Shown: positions 40,254-50,018 of the stretch, in pieces
Layout: each line of letters begins with the position of its first letter
Numbering within the stretch: position 1 is the first letter of the stretch
Assembly (NCBI RefSeq): GCF_001723285.1
Contig: NZ_LPWG01000013.1
Coordinates: 1 to 64,000 of the forward strand
From: Methyloceanibacter methanicus
GTDB taxonomy: Bacteria > Pseudomonadota > Alphaproteobacteria > Rhizobiales > Methyloligellaceae
Length of the DNA: 64,000 bases
Direction: 5' to 3'
Notes under the pieces: model-generated
The model's input: the letters and a program-made list of their open reading frames with translations, nothing else
What the model was told of the DNA's origin: nothing
Database searches by the model: none
Program-made: the position numbers and the translations under genes

Positions 40254-41113
40254 GCGCGCGAGGGCAGGCGAGGGGGCTGGAGCGGCGGGCCGTGGCCGAA
40301 CTCAAACGTCTTCTGGATCGACTTGCGGGCGGCGGCGCCATTACCGAGGATAGCGAAGGCGGATTCCGCGTCGTAGGCGGGCCCGGGCGCGGTGCCGTCG
40401 CCAATACCGTAAGCCGTCAGGTGATGGAGGCCTGTCTTGCGGGCGATCTGCTCGAGCGGGAGGCTCGAGGCTGGGTGCTGAGCGATGCCGGTTACGCACG
40501 TGTCCGGCGAAACGAAGCCGGGGGCGATGAGCCCTTCCGCGCCCAACATCAGCGCCGAACGCGCGATTTGCGCGACGTCGGCGGGGCCCGCCGGACCGTC
40601 CTCGTGAATGACGGCGAAAGCCCGCTTGGCTGGCTTCGCAGCCGGAAGGACCGTTCCGGCCGGCCGTTGATCGGGCCGGAGCAATTCGACGCTGGCGAGC
40701 GTCTGCGCGCGGACTATTGGTTCGCGCAGATGAGTGCGCGCGTGACTGCCAATTGGTCGGCCCCGGCGCCTCATGACCGCGCCAGGCGGGGGGCGTCCGC
40801 CAATGGCGCCGGCCTCCGCGACGAGGTCCTGGCGGCCAAGGACCGAGTCATGCGCGCGCTTGCCGCCGTTGGGCCGGAGGTCTCCGGCGTCCTTGTCGAT
40901 GTCTGCTGTGAGCTGAAAGGCCTCGAAGAGGCGGAGAAGAAGAACGGTTGGCCGCAGCGCGCGGGCAAGGTCGTTCTTCAGATCGCCCTAACGCGGCTTG
41001 CGAAGCACTACGGCCTTATCGTCGATGGGAAGCGGCGGAAACTCCGCCATTGGGGCGATGCCGGCTACCGGCCCCGCATCGGCACCGAGCCGGAGGAGCC
41101 CAACCGGTCCTAA
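40250..41113 (+). CDS. DUF6456-like protein
   Basis: 287 residues starting at GTG, with GGGAGG five bases upstream and a four-base overlap with the preceding stop. The N-terminal half looks like a winged-helix (LKRLLDRLAGGGAITED). The C-terminal part has GPEVSGVLVDVCCELKGLEE and GWPQRAGKVVLQIALTRLAKHYGL, matching my memory of DUF6456, found beside DnaA-like HTH genes in Hyphomicrobiales. Function unknown; probably a DNA-associated regulator. Confidence 0.7.
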   Translation: MSARGQARGLERRAVAELKRLLDRLAGGGAITEDSEGGFRVVGGPGRGAVANTVSRQVMEACLAGDLLEREARGWVLSDAGYARVRRNEAGGDEPFRAQHQRRTRDLRDVGGARRTVLVNDGESPLGWLRSRKDRSGRPLIGPEQFDAGERLRADYWFAQMSARVTANWSAPAPHDRARRGASANGAGLRDEVLAAKDRVMRALAAVGPEVSGVLVDVCCELKGLEEAEKKNGWPQRAGKVVLQIALTRLAKHYGLIVDGKRRKLRHWGDAGYRPRIGTEPEEPNRS

Positions 41114-41129
41114 ACTTCGCGCCAGGGCG

Positions 41130-41579
41130 TCAGCCGGCGGCCGCGCGTGCTTTCTCCGCATCGCCGCGAATGCGCGTCACCATCGCCATGAGCCCGTTGG
41201 AGCGTTGCGGCGTGAGGTGTTCGTTGAGGTGGAGTTCGCCCAACGTCGCCACGGCGTCGACGTCGAGAATCTCGTCGGCCGTCTTGCCGGAATAGATCGC
41301 GAAGAGAATGGCGACCAGTCCACGAACGATATGCGCATCGCTGTCGCCCACAAAGGTGAGCCGCGGGACGCCGTCGGGATGAACCGTCGTCGAGAGCCAG
41401 ACTTGGCTGACGCAGCCCTGGACCTTCGTTTCAGACGTTCGAAGTTCGTCCGGAAGCGGTTCCAGTTTCTTCCCGAGCTCGATGACGTAGCGGTAGCGAT
41501 CCTCCCAGTCTTCGAGAAGTTCGAAGTCCGCGAGAATGTCCCCGAAAGAGGGGAGGTCTGTCTTCGTTGCAGTGTCCAT
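41130..41579 (-). CDS. sufE: SufE family cysteine desulfuration protein
   Basis: 149 residues. The sulfur-accepting Cys lies in TKVQGCVSQVWLS; LEDWEDRYRYVIELGKKLEPLP and RGLVAILFAIYSGKTADEI are family blocks. SufE takes persulfide from SufS and passes it to the SUF scaffold for Fe-S assembly. It stands apart from other suf genes, as in many alphaproteobacteria. It converges with the DUF6456 gene. Confidence 0.93.
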   Translation of the reverse strand: MDTATKTDLPSFGDILADFELLEDWEDRYRYVIELGKKLEPLPDELRTSETKVQGCVSQVWLSTTVHPDGVPRLTFVGDSDAHIVRGLVAILFAIYSGKTADEILDVDAVATLGELHLNEHLTPQRSNGLMAMVTRIRGDAEKARAAAG

Positions 41580-41785
41580 ACCCCAACTATAGTTCCGCTC
41601 GGCGCAAGCTGCGAGAGGATAGCGGGCAGGAGCGGCAAAGGAGCGCGCAGCGGATGGTCCCGCGGGGAGGAACCGTTCCGGCTGCGCGCTTTGGTGGCAG
41701 CGGGGGACTGCCGGGGGAATTTCGGCGCTCCCAGCGAAGGAAGCGCGGGCTGATGCCGCTTTGCGGGGTGCGGCCGGGCACGTCG

Positions 41786-42247
41786 TCAGACGTTCGGGCC
41801 GCTCCACTCCTCTTCAAGGTCCCGAGGGCTCAGAGTGTTCTGGGGATCGCTCTGCACCCAGGGCGTGGGCTCGATCGGCACGGCCGACGGCACCGGCATC
41901 ATGGCGTTGTCGGTGGACGCGGCCGTTGCGCCAGGCTGACTTTCGCCAGCGGCCAAACCCACCGCCGCCGCCTGGTTCAGACCTGCGGCGAGACCGGGAC
42001 CAAAGCCGTCAGCGTGATCGGTGACCAGGGCCTGGACCATCCGGGCGCCGTACTGCACCTTTTGCACGAGTGCGTTGACTGCGTATTGGCCCGAAGCGCA
42101 AGTCTCGGGGTTCCGATCGCAAAAACTGCCAATGTCGGCCACCGCAGTCTGCGCCATGCCGTAGATTTTCTTCTGTTGCGCCCCATCCGTCGGGATCAGA
42201 AGGATGAGCACCATCAGCCAAAAGGCCGATCTCATCAGGAACATCAT
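41786..42247 (-). CDS. DUF5330 small exported or membrane protein
   Basis: 153 residues starting MMFLMRSAFWLMVLILLIP, a membrane or signal segment typical of DUF5330, followed by a helical region with two Cys (SFCDRNPETCASGQYAVNAL) and a Pro-rich disordered tail. GAGGG precedes the start. Function unknown. Confidence 0.65.
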   Translation of the reverse strand: MMFLMRSAFWLMVLILLIPTDGAQQKKIYGMAQTAVADIGSFCDRNPETCASGQYAVNALVQKVQYGARMVQALVTDHADGFGPGLAAGLNQAAAVGLAAGESQPGATAASTDNAMMPVPSAVPIEPTPWVQSDPQNTLSPRDLEEEWSGPNV

Positions 42248-42617
42248 TTGTTTGCCCTCACTGTCGATGGCGGCACTGTTTTTTCGCCGCTCATTGCCCT
42301 GCTGCTTTCTGCAGATGAGGGAACTATAGATCAAACGAAATAACACCCCTTCTCAAAAGCCTGTAAATTTTTACTGGAGCCATAAGTCTTCTCTTTTCGC
42401 TTTTCGGCTCAATTGTAAGTAACCAGTTAGTATACCCTGTTCGATGACTTTGAATTGAATTTGTCTAAAATTTTAGACAAATCGTACCAGTTGCCCAGCG
42501 GCCCGTCGTCTCGGCTGCGCCCAGCGCTGGCGCTTTATGCTTTCCTTAAGTGGGAGGCGGGAATAATGCGCTGCCATAAGAAGATACGAGGACGCAGCGG
42601 TCGCGGGCCGCTCCGAG
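42248..42617. other. AT-rich intergenic region between divergent DUF5330 and kinase genes
   Basis: 370 bp without a supported gene. It contains an AT-rich block (about 42350-42485) and a perfect 24-bp palindrome, listed separately. Confidence 0.5.
42459..42482. promoter_or_regulatory. Perfect 24-bp palindrome, candidate operator
   Basis: ATTTGTCTAAAA is followed immediately by its exact reverse complement, with no spacer. It is about 135 bp upstream of the kinase and 210 bp upstream of DUF5330. The AT-rich arms and the absence of a T-run beyond it fit a regulator site better than a terminator. Confidence 0.55.
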
Positions 42618-44386
42618 TTGCGAGTGTTGAGTCGAGAGAGTGTTCGCGGGCTTTCCGCCTATTTTGAATCGCTGGTCCACGAGTCGGCGCGCGGCGATGC
42701 GCTGACTTTGGCGCGCCATCAGACATTTATTGCCTCGCGTCTCTTGGGCGGCGCCTTGGCACTCTGCGTGTTCCCGATCTATTTGGTCGTCGGCGGCAAG
42801 CCGTCATTCCTGAGCGCCTTGGCCTTCCTGTGGCTGTTGTCCCCGATCGCAATTGCGATCTACCTGTCGCGGACGGGCCAGTTTGCGATCGCCCATCGGG
42901 TCTCGGCGATCAATTTCGCCGGCCTCATCACCTATTGTGCCTGGCTCACCGGCGGCCTTGCCTCGGCACTGTTGCCCTGGCTCGTCGCGGTCCCGCTCGA
43001 AGCCGGGCTCAGCACCGACCGGCGGAGCGTTGTCTGGGCCGTCGGGGCCGCTAGTGCGGGCCTTGTCGGTCTCGCCGCGTTGGGGGCGACCGGCTACAAT
43101 CCGTCGCCCTTGACACTCCCGATGTCGCCAGCAGCCTTTGCCTTCCTCGGCGCCGCGAGCGCCATGGCCTATGCCGCCGGGCTCGTGGTCACGCTTCAAT
43201 TGGTTCACAGGCAATCCGAATACGCGATCGAAGCGAGCGAGGAGCGCTATCGCCTGCTCGCGGAGAACGTGAACGACATGATCACGCTTCACGACCGGCG
43301 CGGGCGCGTGGTGTTCGCCTCGCAAGCCGCCCGGCAACTCCTTGGCGCATCGGCCCCCGCGGTTCTCGGGGACGGCTTCTTCGAGCATGTCCATGTGGGC
43401 GATCGTCCGGCTTTCCTTTCGGCGCTCAATCGCTGCCGCGCGAGCAACGAGCCCATGTCCGTGGAATTCCGCCTGCGCGGTGGGGCGCCACCGACAACGC
43501 CTACTACGCGTGGGTCGAGATGCGGTGCCGCCCCATGCCCCAGGGCGATAGCTTCGGTGATTCCGGGGTTGTCGCCGTCACGCGGGACATCTCGCAGCAC
43601 AAGGAATCCGAGGCCAGTCTCGTGCGCGCGCGCGGCGAGGCCGAAGGGGCCAGCCGCGCCAAGAGCCAGTTCCTCGCCAGCATGAGTCACGAGCTCCGGA
43701 CACCGCTCAATGCGATTATCGGGTTCTCCGAGATTTTGGAGCGGGAACTTTTCGGTCAGCTCGGCGAAGAGCGCTATCGCGACTATGCGCGCCTGATCCA
43801 TGAAAGCGGCGAGCACTTGCTGGGCGTCGTCAACGGCATTCTCGACATGTCGAAAATCGAAGCGGGCAAATTCACCATTGTGCGGGAGCCGTTCGGCGTC
43901 GGCGCTCTGGTGGAGTCGTGCTGCGAGATCATGCGGCATACGGCAGAGACCAAGGGGTTGACGCTCACGACCGAAGTCGCCGCGGACCTGCCCGAGCTCG
44001 CCGCCGACAAGCGTGCCTGCAAGCAGATGCTGCTCAACGTGATCTCCAACGCGGTCAAATTCACCGAGACTGGCGGCTGGGTCAAAGTCGCCGCCTCGGT
44101 CGAGAACGGCAATGTGGTTTTCGCCGTGTCGGACAATGGTATCGGCATCGCCGAAAAAGACCTGCCGCGCCTAGGCAACCCATTCGTGCAGGCCGCGAGC
44201 TCCTACGACCGGAGCTATGAAGGCGCAGGCCTTGGCCTTTCGGTGGTTCGGGGGCTTGCGCAGCTCCATGGCGGCTCGCTCGAACTCGACAGCACGCTGG
44301 GGCAGGGCACGACCGTGCGGATCGTTCTCCCCCTCGATGCGGGCGAGGATCCTGCTGCGAGCGGGGCGCGGGCGGCCGCGGCATAG
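42618..44386 (+). CDS. DivJ/PleC-type PAS sensor histidine kinase, one frame break
   Basis: An N-terminal cytoplasmic stretch (LVHESARGDALTLARHQTFI), about six membrane helices (residues 35-195), a PAS domain (ERYRLLAENVNDMITLHDRRG), HisKA with SMSHELRTPLNAIIGFSEIL, and HATPase with NVISNAVKFTE, DNGIGI and GAGLGLSVVRGL. One G is missing from the run near 43490, where FRLRGG passes into ATDNAYYAWVEMRCRPMPQG. The architecture matches DivJ-like kinases acting on the cell-cycle response regulator DivK. The start is uncertain: only TTG or GTG codons precede the conserved N-terminus. Confidence 0.8.
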
Positions 44387-44505
44387 AGGCCCTGAAGCGT
44401 TTAGTAACTCTTTAGCTTCCGACGCCAAGATGCGTTAGGGGAGGGGCGTGGTGCTTTTTCCGATTCGGGGGGCAAAGTCTCTTCAGGCATGATTCTGTGG
44501 GCACA

Positions 44506-45261
44506 ATGGGCGTAGTCACCGCGCGGCTCTTGTTTTTGGCCTTCTTGGCCCTGACCGCGACCATCACGTACAACGCGCTCTACTTGCAGGCGCAGCCGCC
44601 GCACGGCATGGCCGATGCGACGCCGGCCACGCCCGTAGGCTATGCCACGACGCGGGTCATCGGCATCGCGCCGCCCGGCGCCGATGCGGGCGCGAGCACG
44701 CAGATGGCCAGTGCCTATGAGAAGACGCCCACGTCCGACGCCGTCGGGCCCGCGGTCACCGATCTGCCGGCACAAGCGCCGGGCGGCGGCGAATCTCAGC
44801 TGGTCGTGAGAGCCATTCAGCGGGAACTCTCGTTGCGGGGCTACGATGTCGGCGAGGTTGACGGACAATTGTCCGACAAGACCCGCAAAGCGATCTCCGC
44901 GTTCCAAATGCGCGAAGGGCTTGCCGTCACCGGTCTTCCAAGCGACGACGTTTTGCGTCAGATCCTGCTTGGGGACACCATTGCCACGTCCGATGCGACC
45001 GGTTCGGTCCCGGCTGTGGATAGTATCGCGGCGCATACGGCCGAGAACGGCACCGTCATGCGTGTGCAACAGGTTCTTGCCGAACTCGGCTACGCGCCCG
45101 GGACGATCGACGGCGCCTGGGGTCAGAACACGGCGGATGCGGTCAGTGCGTTTCAGCGCGACCGCAACATGACCGTCACCGGGACGATCACCCCTGAGCT
45201 CCTCGCGGAGTTCCAGCGCGTGACGGGACGCGATTTCACGCGAACGGCGGCTCGTCGCTAA
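44506..45261 (+). CDS. Membrane-anchored protein with two peptidoglycan-binding domains
   Basis: 251 residues. An N-terminal anchor (RLLFLAFLALTATITYNALYL), a low-complexity linker, then two PG_binding_1 domains: AIQRELSLRGYDVGEVDGQ with TRKAISAFQMREGL, and VQQVLAELGYAPGTIDGAWG with TADAVSAFQRDRNM. It should tether the membrane to the cell wall. No catalytic domain is present. A GTG nine bases upstream is an alternative start. Confidence 0.8.
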   Translation: MGVVTARLLFLAFLALTATITYNALYLQAQPPHGMADATPATPVGYATTRVIGIAPPGADAGASTQMASAYEKTPTSDAVGPAVTDLPAQAPGGGESQLVVRAIQRELSLRGYDVGEVDGQLSDKTRKAISAFQMREGLAVTGLPSDDVLRQILLGDTIATSDATGSVPAVDSIAAHTAENGTVMRVQQVLAELGYAPGTIDGAWGQNTADAVSAFQRDRNMTVTGTITPELLAEFQRVTGRDFTRTAARR

Positions 45262-45302
45262 ACGGTCCGCCGCGGCGTCCGAGCAACCGAGAGGGCCGTC
45301 CG

Positions 45303-45650
45303 ATGCGCTTGAAAAGCGGGATCTGGGTGAGCGCTTATCTGCGCAGATGTGCCGTCGAAGACGTCCCCGCGATCGTGGTCCGGCGCGGTCATGCCGACGC
45401 CGGTGCGATCTTCATCGCCGTCGACCTGCTCGACGGAACGCTCAATCTCTACGAACCCGCACCCGCGGGCCTCGCTGTCACCGATTCCGAACGCCGCTGG
45501 ATTGCATGCTTCGCCGGCCAGCCGGCGATCGAGGAGAAGGTCAACGCCTATCTGGCGCGGCAAGCGGAGTTCGACCCGGATCTATGGGTGATCGCGGTCG
45601 AGGACAAGCACGGACGCCATTTTCTCGGCGAAGCGCTGACAGCCGCCTAA
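45303..45650 (+). CDS. DUF1491 family protein
   Basis: 115 residues: RLKSGIWVSAYLRRCAVEDV at the start, VVRRGHADAGAIFIAVDLLD in the middle and FDPDLWVIAVEDKHGRHFL at the end, all typical of DUF1491, a small alphaproteobacterial family without known function. It follows the peptidoglycan-binding gene by about 40 bp and may be co-transcribed. Confidence 0.85.
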   Translation: MRLKSGIWVSAYLRRCAVEDVPAIVVRRGHADAGAIFIAVDLLDGTLNLYEPAPAGLAVTDSERRWIACFAGQPAIEEKVNAYLARQAEFDPDLWVIAVEDKHGRHFLGEALTAA

Positions 45651-45768
45651 CCGATGAAGCGCGGTGCTTTAGGGGTTCGTTAACCTTAACGGGGGCCTAA
45701 TTCGGGAAAGGCGCGTTGTGCGCGGGACACGTTTGCGCATCGCGTGAGGCAAGCCGTGGAGACCTGAG

Positions 45769-45960
45769 ATGGCGACCATATTGGAATTCCGCGTGACTGA
45801 GTATGACGGCGCCCGAAAGGGGGTGCCGATCGAGGGCGCGCTCGGTGAGATCATTATCTTCCCGGGTGTGCGTATTGAGCGCCATGGTACCCCAGGGCCG
45901 ACGCTGGCCACTTCCGATGGCGAACTGTCGGCGGAAGCCCGCACGAAATCACGGATTTGA
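45769..45960 (+). CDS. Small hypothetical protein (63 aa)
   Basis: MATILEFRVTEYDGARKGVP followed by GALGEIIIFPGVRIER. Probably beta-rich. GGAG ten bases upstream supports the start. Its end overlaps the convergent DUF1254 gene by 12 bp. Not recognised beyond being typical of small conserved proteins in this order. Confidence 0.5.
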   Translation: MATILEFRVTEYDGARKGVPIEGALGEIIIFPGVRIERHGTPGPTLATSDGELSAEARTKSRI

Positions 45961-46572
45961 CGGCGCGGGCGCGGGTCGAGGGGGTGCCTGCGGGGCCCCT
46001 GCGGCAGGGGGTGCCGCAGCGGTCTGCCGGCCGCAATAGGTGGCTTTGAGCGCGCGTTCGGCCTCGCCGCCGCGGCTCGGTCCGGCCAGCGGCGCGCGGA
46101 TCAAGGCGATCCCACTTTTGACGGGTGAATTCACCACCACCAGGTTTTCAAGGGCTTCGGGAGAGTCGCCCGTGGCGTCCGTGACGGCCTGATCTTCGGT
46201 GGTGACGATCAAGTCCACATTGCCTCGCTTCATGTCGGCCCCGATGACCGTATAAAAGTTCTCGCCAATCGGCGTATAGAACGCGATCAGCCAGAGTTCG
46301 TCGGGAATGTTCGCGCGCAGGCGGACGGGCCCGTCGGAGAGATCGAACAGACAGGCTGCGTAACGCACGTCCGGCGCCATGTTCGGCATGACCTGCTGTC
46401 CGGGGGTCGCCGCCGGCAACTGAATGATGGTGTTCGCGGGGCCGAGCGCCGCGAGTCTGGCATGGGCATCACGCGGTGCCAGCACCGGCAGTGTGAGGAC
46501 CGCAATCACGTGAATCAGACCGGCCAAGACGACCGCCAGGGCGATATAGAGTCCGGGAAGCCTTACCCGCAT
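45949..46572 (-). CDS. DUF1254-like membrane-anchored protein
   Basis: 207 residues with an N-terminal anchor (LYIALAVVLAGLIHVIAVL), then RYAACLFDLSDGPVRLRANI and ELWLIAFYTPIGENFYTVIG, a DUF1254-type beta domain, and a Pro/Ala tail. It overlaps the upstream DUF1214 gene by ten bases. DUF1254 and DUF1214 commonly occur together, as two genes or one fused protein, with unknown function in the periplasm. Confidence 0.75.
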   Translation of the reverse strand: MRVRLPGLYIALAVVLAGLIHVIAVLTLPVLAPRDAHARLAALGPANTIIQLPAATPGQQVMPNMAPDVRYAACLFDLSDGPVRLRANIPDELWLIAFYTPIGENFYTVIGADMKRGNVDLIVTTEDQAVTDATGDSPEALENLVVVNSPVKSGIALIRAPLAGPSRGGEAERALKATYCGRQTAAAPPAAGAPQAPPRPAPAPSNP

Positions 46573-47153
46573 CGTATGAGCTCGATCTTTGGCAGGCTTT
46601 CGGCTGGAATCTGACCGATCCCGCTGACATCGGTGTCGCGGGGGCCGTAGATGCGCAGCAAAAGCGTGAGGTTTCGATCCGGGTCGACTCCGCTGGGGAG
46701 CCAGTTCCCCGGGCGTGCCGTCTGCGAAACATGAACTTCATAGCTGCCGTCCGACCGGCGAATGGCCTCTTCGCTGTTGAAGCTATACCGGTTGGATGGG
46801 TTGGGAATGATGGACCCGTGCGAATCGTATAGCGCGAGCGACCACCAGCGGGCGTTCAAGGGGGCGCCGGCGATCGCGTATTCGCACGCCGCACTCAAAC
46901 GGTCGCCGCTCGAGTCCGTGTTGGCCACGAAATAGCGGGCGGCGGTCGACGTAAGCGGCAGGCGCCCGCTGCGGGCGAGATGGGCGCGCGTGTAGGGGTC
47001 CGCGTTGGGGTTGCCTTCGCTGAGCCAGCTCGTCCACGGCCCGATGCGCGTGGTTGTCAGCATGGATCCTCGCTCGATCATGTACCACGCCGACCCGATA
47101 CCCAGGATCAACGCCACGGCAAAGGCGCCGATGAAATAGCCCAGCGCGCGCAT
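46563..47153 (-). CDS. DUF1214-like membrane-anchored protein
   Basis: 196 residues. One anchor (LGYFIGAFAVALILGIGSAW) and the DUF1214 core: YFVANTDSSGDRLSAACEYA, ARWWSLALYDSHGSIIPNPS, and NLTLLLRIYGPRD. The start MRALGYF was chosen because the anchor follows directly. It forms a two-gene unit with the DUF1254-like gene. Confidence 0.8.
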   Translation of the reverse strand: MRALGYFIGAFAVALILGIGSAWYMIERGSMLTTTRIGPWTSWLSEGNPNADPYTRAHLARSGRLPLTSTAARYFVANTDSSGDRLSAACEYAIAGAPLNARWWSLALYDSHGSIIPNPSNRYSFNSEEAIRRSDGSYEVHVSQTARPGNWLPSGVDPDRNLTLLLRIYGPRDTDVSGIGQIPAESLPKIELIRCG

Positions 47154-47267
47154 GGACGTGCCGCCTTCGTCGCGCCAGAGGCTGTTGTGGGTCTGCGAGC
47201 CGGAGACCGGCATGTCTGGGAGGACTGTCACGCGAGCATCGTCTTTCGATCTAGGCGCAACGCGGTC

Positions 47268-49541
47268 TTACTGGCGGCCGGTGCTGGCTGTGCGTGCCGC
47301 CCGCTCCGCGTTTCGATTCGCGACCGGCTTGGGTGGGGGCGTGTTCCGGACCGCCGATGCCACGTTCGATTTGGGTTTGTTGCCGGTGGGCTGCGTTGCC
47401 CGGCTCTGCTGGCCAGGTTTGCGCGGGCTCACGGGCGGCGCCTTCTGCAACAGCGTCGCGATGTTCCCGAGAACTTGGCGGGTCGCCTTCGACATGTCCT
47501 TGGAGGTGTCGATTGGCGGCGGCACAGGAAGTTCCGCCGTGGTGTTCTGCTGCATGACGGCGGCCAGGCGCTGCCGCTCGGCGATCTGCCGCGGATGCGG
47601 CGTGACGCCCGGCGCCGTGGGAATGTTGTCGCCGTCATAGGCCGCGTCCATGAAAGTCTTCCAGGTCTGCGCCGGGAAGCTGCCGCCCGTCACGCGTCCC
47701 ATGGGGGAGAAGTTGTCGTTGCCGTACCAGACGCCGGTGACGTATTGACCGGTGAAACCCATGAACCAGGCATCGCGATAATTGGAACTCGTTCCGGTTT
47801 TCCCGGCGGCGTTCGTGTAGTCGAGCCTCGCCCGGCGACCGGTACCGGCATCGACGACGGTCTGCAGCATGTTGTTGAGCGTTTCGACCGCCTCCCGCTT
47901 GAATATCTGCTGCGGCTTGGGCTCGTCCCGGTCATGGTTGTAAAGAAGCTGGCCGCCGATCGTGCTGATTTCCTCGATGCCGTAGGGGCGGATGGACAGG
48001 CCGCCGGACGCGAAGACGGCCCAGGCGCCTACATGTTCAAGCGGTGTCATGCCGTTATCGCCAAGCGCCAACGAGCATGTCTTTTTCAGGTGCTTGATGC
48101 CCATCTTGTCGAGGTCATCGAGCACGGTCTGACGGTCCACTTCGAGCGACAGCTTAACGGCCACGGTATTGATCGACTTGGCAAGTGCCGTACGCAACGT
48201 CATGGCGCCCCGATAGCCGCCGGAATAGTTCTTCGGCGACCAACGTCCGCAACTCACATAGCCGTCCACGACCCGTCTGTTGGGCGTGTAGCCGAGGTGC
48301 TCGATGGCTGAAAGATAGACATACGGTTTGAACGAGGAGCCGGGCTGCCGGTAGGCATGCGCTGCGCGGTTGAACTGGCTAACGCCGTAATCCTTGCCGC
48401 CGACCATGGCGCGCACGGCGCCGTTGATCTCCATGGAGACGAGGGCACCGGCATTGAAGTTCCGCGAGCGCCCGAATTGCGAGATCGTGTCCTCGACGGC
48501 GGTTTCGGCCGTCTTCTGAAGACCAAGATCCACCGTCGTCCGCGCGACGACGATGCGGATTGGGTCTGTCGCCCATGATCCGCTGCACCTCTTCGAGGCC
48601 CAGTCGAGGAAGTAGTCCGGCGTATTCGAATCGCCGCGCTCGACGACGCGCGCCGGATTGAGCCGGGCACCGTAGACCTGGCCCTCGCTGAGATAGCCGG
48701 CCTCGACCATGTTGCTCAGGACCTCGTTGGCCCGGGCGCGCGACGCGGCCAGATTGACATGGGGCGCGTAGCGGGTCGGCGCCTTGAACATGCCGGCGAG
48801 CATGGCCGACTCGGCCAGGGTCACGTCGCGGATCGACTTGTTGAAGTAGTACTGCGCGGCCGCCTCAACGCCATAGGATCCGCCGCCCAGATAGGCGCGA
48901 TCGAAATAGAGCTTGAGGAGTTCCGGCTTGGTGTAGTGGTTTTCGAGATAGATGGCGATAAACGCCTCTTTGATCTTTCTCGTGATGGCCCGCTCGGGCG
49001 AGAGGAACATGTTCTTGGCGAGCTGCTGTGTCAGCGAGCTACCGCCTTGCACCACCGTGTCGGCGCGGGCGTTCTGCACCAGCGCGCGCATCGTGCCCAT
49101 GATGTCGATGCCGAAATGATCGAAGAAGCGGCGGTCCTCGGTGGCGAGGGTCGCCTTGATCATATGGTCGGGAATTTCCTCGAGGGGGACGGAGTCGTCG
49201 CGCAAGAGGCCGCGCTTGCCGATTTCGTTTCCGTAGCGATCGAGGAAGGTGACGCTGAACTCGTCCGACAGGTTGATCTTGCCTTGGGCAATTTCGAACG
49301 ACGGCAACGCGAAGGCCAACACGACGAGGAGCCCCGCCACGCTTAGCGATAGGCCGTCGCAGACCAGTTCGTTGCAAGCCCGCCAGAAGCCCTTGATCTC
49401 GAAGCGGCCGAAGAACGACGAGTACGCACCCCACCAGTCGCGGAAGCTCGTCAACGCGGAGTACAGCCCCGAATCGATCCACGAATCGATTTTGAGCCAG
49501 TCGATCAGCTTGCCGCGATTATTGCCCTGGATGTCCCGCAA
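47268..49541 (-). CDS. Class A penicillin-binding protein (PBP1A type), two compensating indels
   Basis: 757 residues. A membrane anchor near 68-88; glycosyltransferase motifs TEDRRFFDHFGID, GGSSLTQQLAKN and EAFIAIYLE; transpeptidase motifs SSFK (nucleophile Ser), KSIN and KTGTS. A Lys/Pro-rich C-terminal tail follows. It polymerises and crosslinks peptidoglycan. The only usable start is TTG (in-frame TAA just upstream, GAGG nine bases before). Near 48565-48605 about 13 residues are out of frame: restoring one T and removing one C gives DWAFEEVQRIMGDRPIRIVV, the family sequence. Confidence 0.92.
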   Translation of the reverse strand: MRDIQGNNRGKLIDWLKIDSWIDSGLYSALTSFRDWWGAYSSFFGRFEIKGFWRACNELVCDGLSLSVAGLLVVLAFALPSFEIAQGKINLSDEFSVTFLDRYGNEIGKRGLLRDDSVPLEEIPDHMIKATLATEDRRFFDHFGIDIMGTMRALVQNARADTVVQGGSSLTQQLAKNMFLSPERAITRKIKEAFIAIYLENHYTKPELLKLYFDRAYLGGGSYGVEAAAQYYFNKSIRDVTLAESAMLAGMFKAPTRYAPHVNLAASRARANEVLSNMVEAGYLSEGQVYGARLNPARVVERGDSNTPDYFLDWASKRCSGSWATDPIRIVVARTTVDLGLQKTAETAVEDTISQFGRSRNFNAGALVSMEINGAVRAMVGGKDYGVSQFNRAAHAYRQPGSSFKPYVYLSAIEHLGYTPNRRVVDGYVSCGRWSPKNYSGGYRGAMTLRTALAKSINTVAVKLSLEVDRQTVLDDLDKMGIKHLKKTCSLALGDNGMTPLEHVGAWAVFASGGLSIRPYGIEEISTIGGQLLYNHDRDEPKPQQIFKREAVETLNNMLQTVVDAGTGRRARLDYTNAAGKTGTSSNYRDAWFMGFTGQYVTGVWYGNDNFSPMGRVTGGSFPAQTWKTFMDAAYDGDNIPTAPGVTPHPRQIAERQRLAAVMQQNTTAELPVPPPIDTSKDMSKATRQVLGNIATLLQKAPPVSPRKPGQQSRATQPTGNKPKSNVASAVRNTPPPKPVANRNAERAARTASTGRQ

Positions 49542-49712
49542 TGGAGTCCGACCTCTTTAGGGGGGTGTGCGATCCGCCCACGCGAAATCCGGCCGCCCCG
49601 ATGGGGCGACCCGAATTTTTAAGTATACACCGAATACGGCCATTTATAGAGCTTGCGCGCGGTGCGGCGAGCAAAATCTGGCCGGTTCTGTCTCCGGCCG
49701 CATCGGCCCGCT

Positions 49713-50018
49713 TCAAGTCCTATTCGAGCTCGGCGAAGCCTTGGCTTCCATACACTCCACGTAGTCGGATTCGGAGATCTTGCCCTTGAACAGCAAGATG
49801 CGGGTGACCGACGAGATCCCCTTGCGGCGGGCCCGCTCGAGGCAGGATTCCTTGGCCGACTCGAACGCGGCCTTCTTGTCCTCGGCCTTGACGGCGGCGG
49901 TCGGCAGGAAGGAGACGTCGGGCGCGGGATCACGGCGGCTGCAAGCGCCAAGGGGCGCGGCCACGACGGCCGCCACCAGCAATGCCACACACAACCTTAC
50001 CACGGTCGCACTTACCAC
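49713..50018 (-). CDS. Small lipoprotein
   Basis: About 101 residues. A signal segment (LCVALLVAAVVAAPLGAC) ends in a lipobox LGAC, so the mature protein starts at Cys and is lipid-anchored. Then AFESAKESCLERARRKGISS and RILLFKGKISESDYVECMEA, a helical domain with two Cys. Several GTG starts are possible; the one at 50018 has GGGAAG about eight bases upstream. Family not recognised. Confidence 0.6.
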   Translation of the reverse strand: MVSATVVRLCVALLVAAVVAAPLGACSRRDPAPDVSFLPTAAVKAEDKKAAFESAKESCLERARRKGISSVTRILLFKGKISESDYVECMEAKASPSSNRT

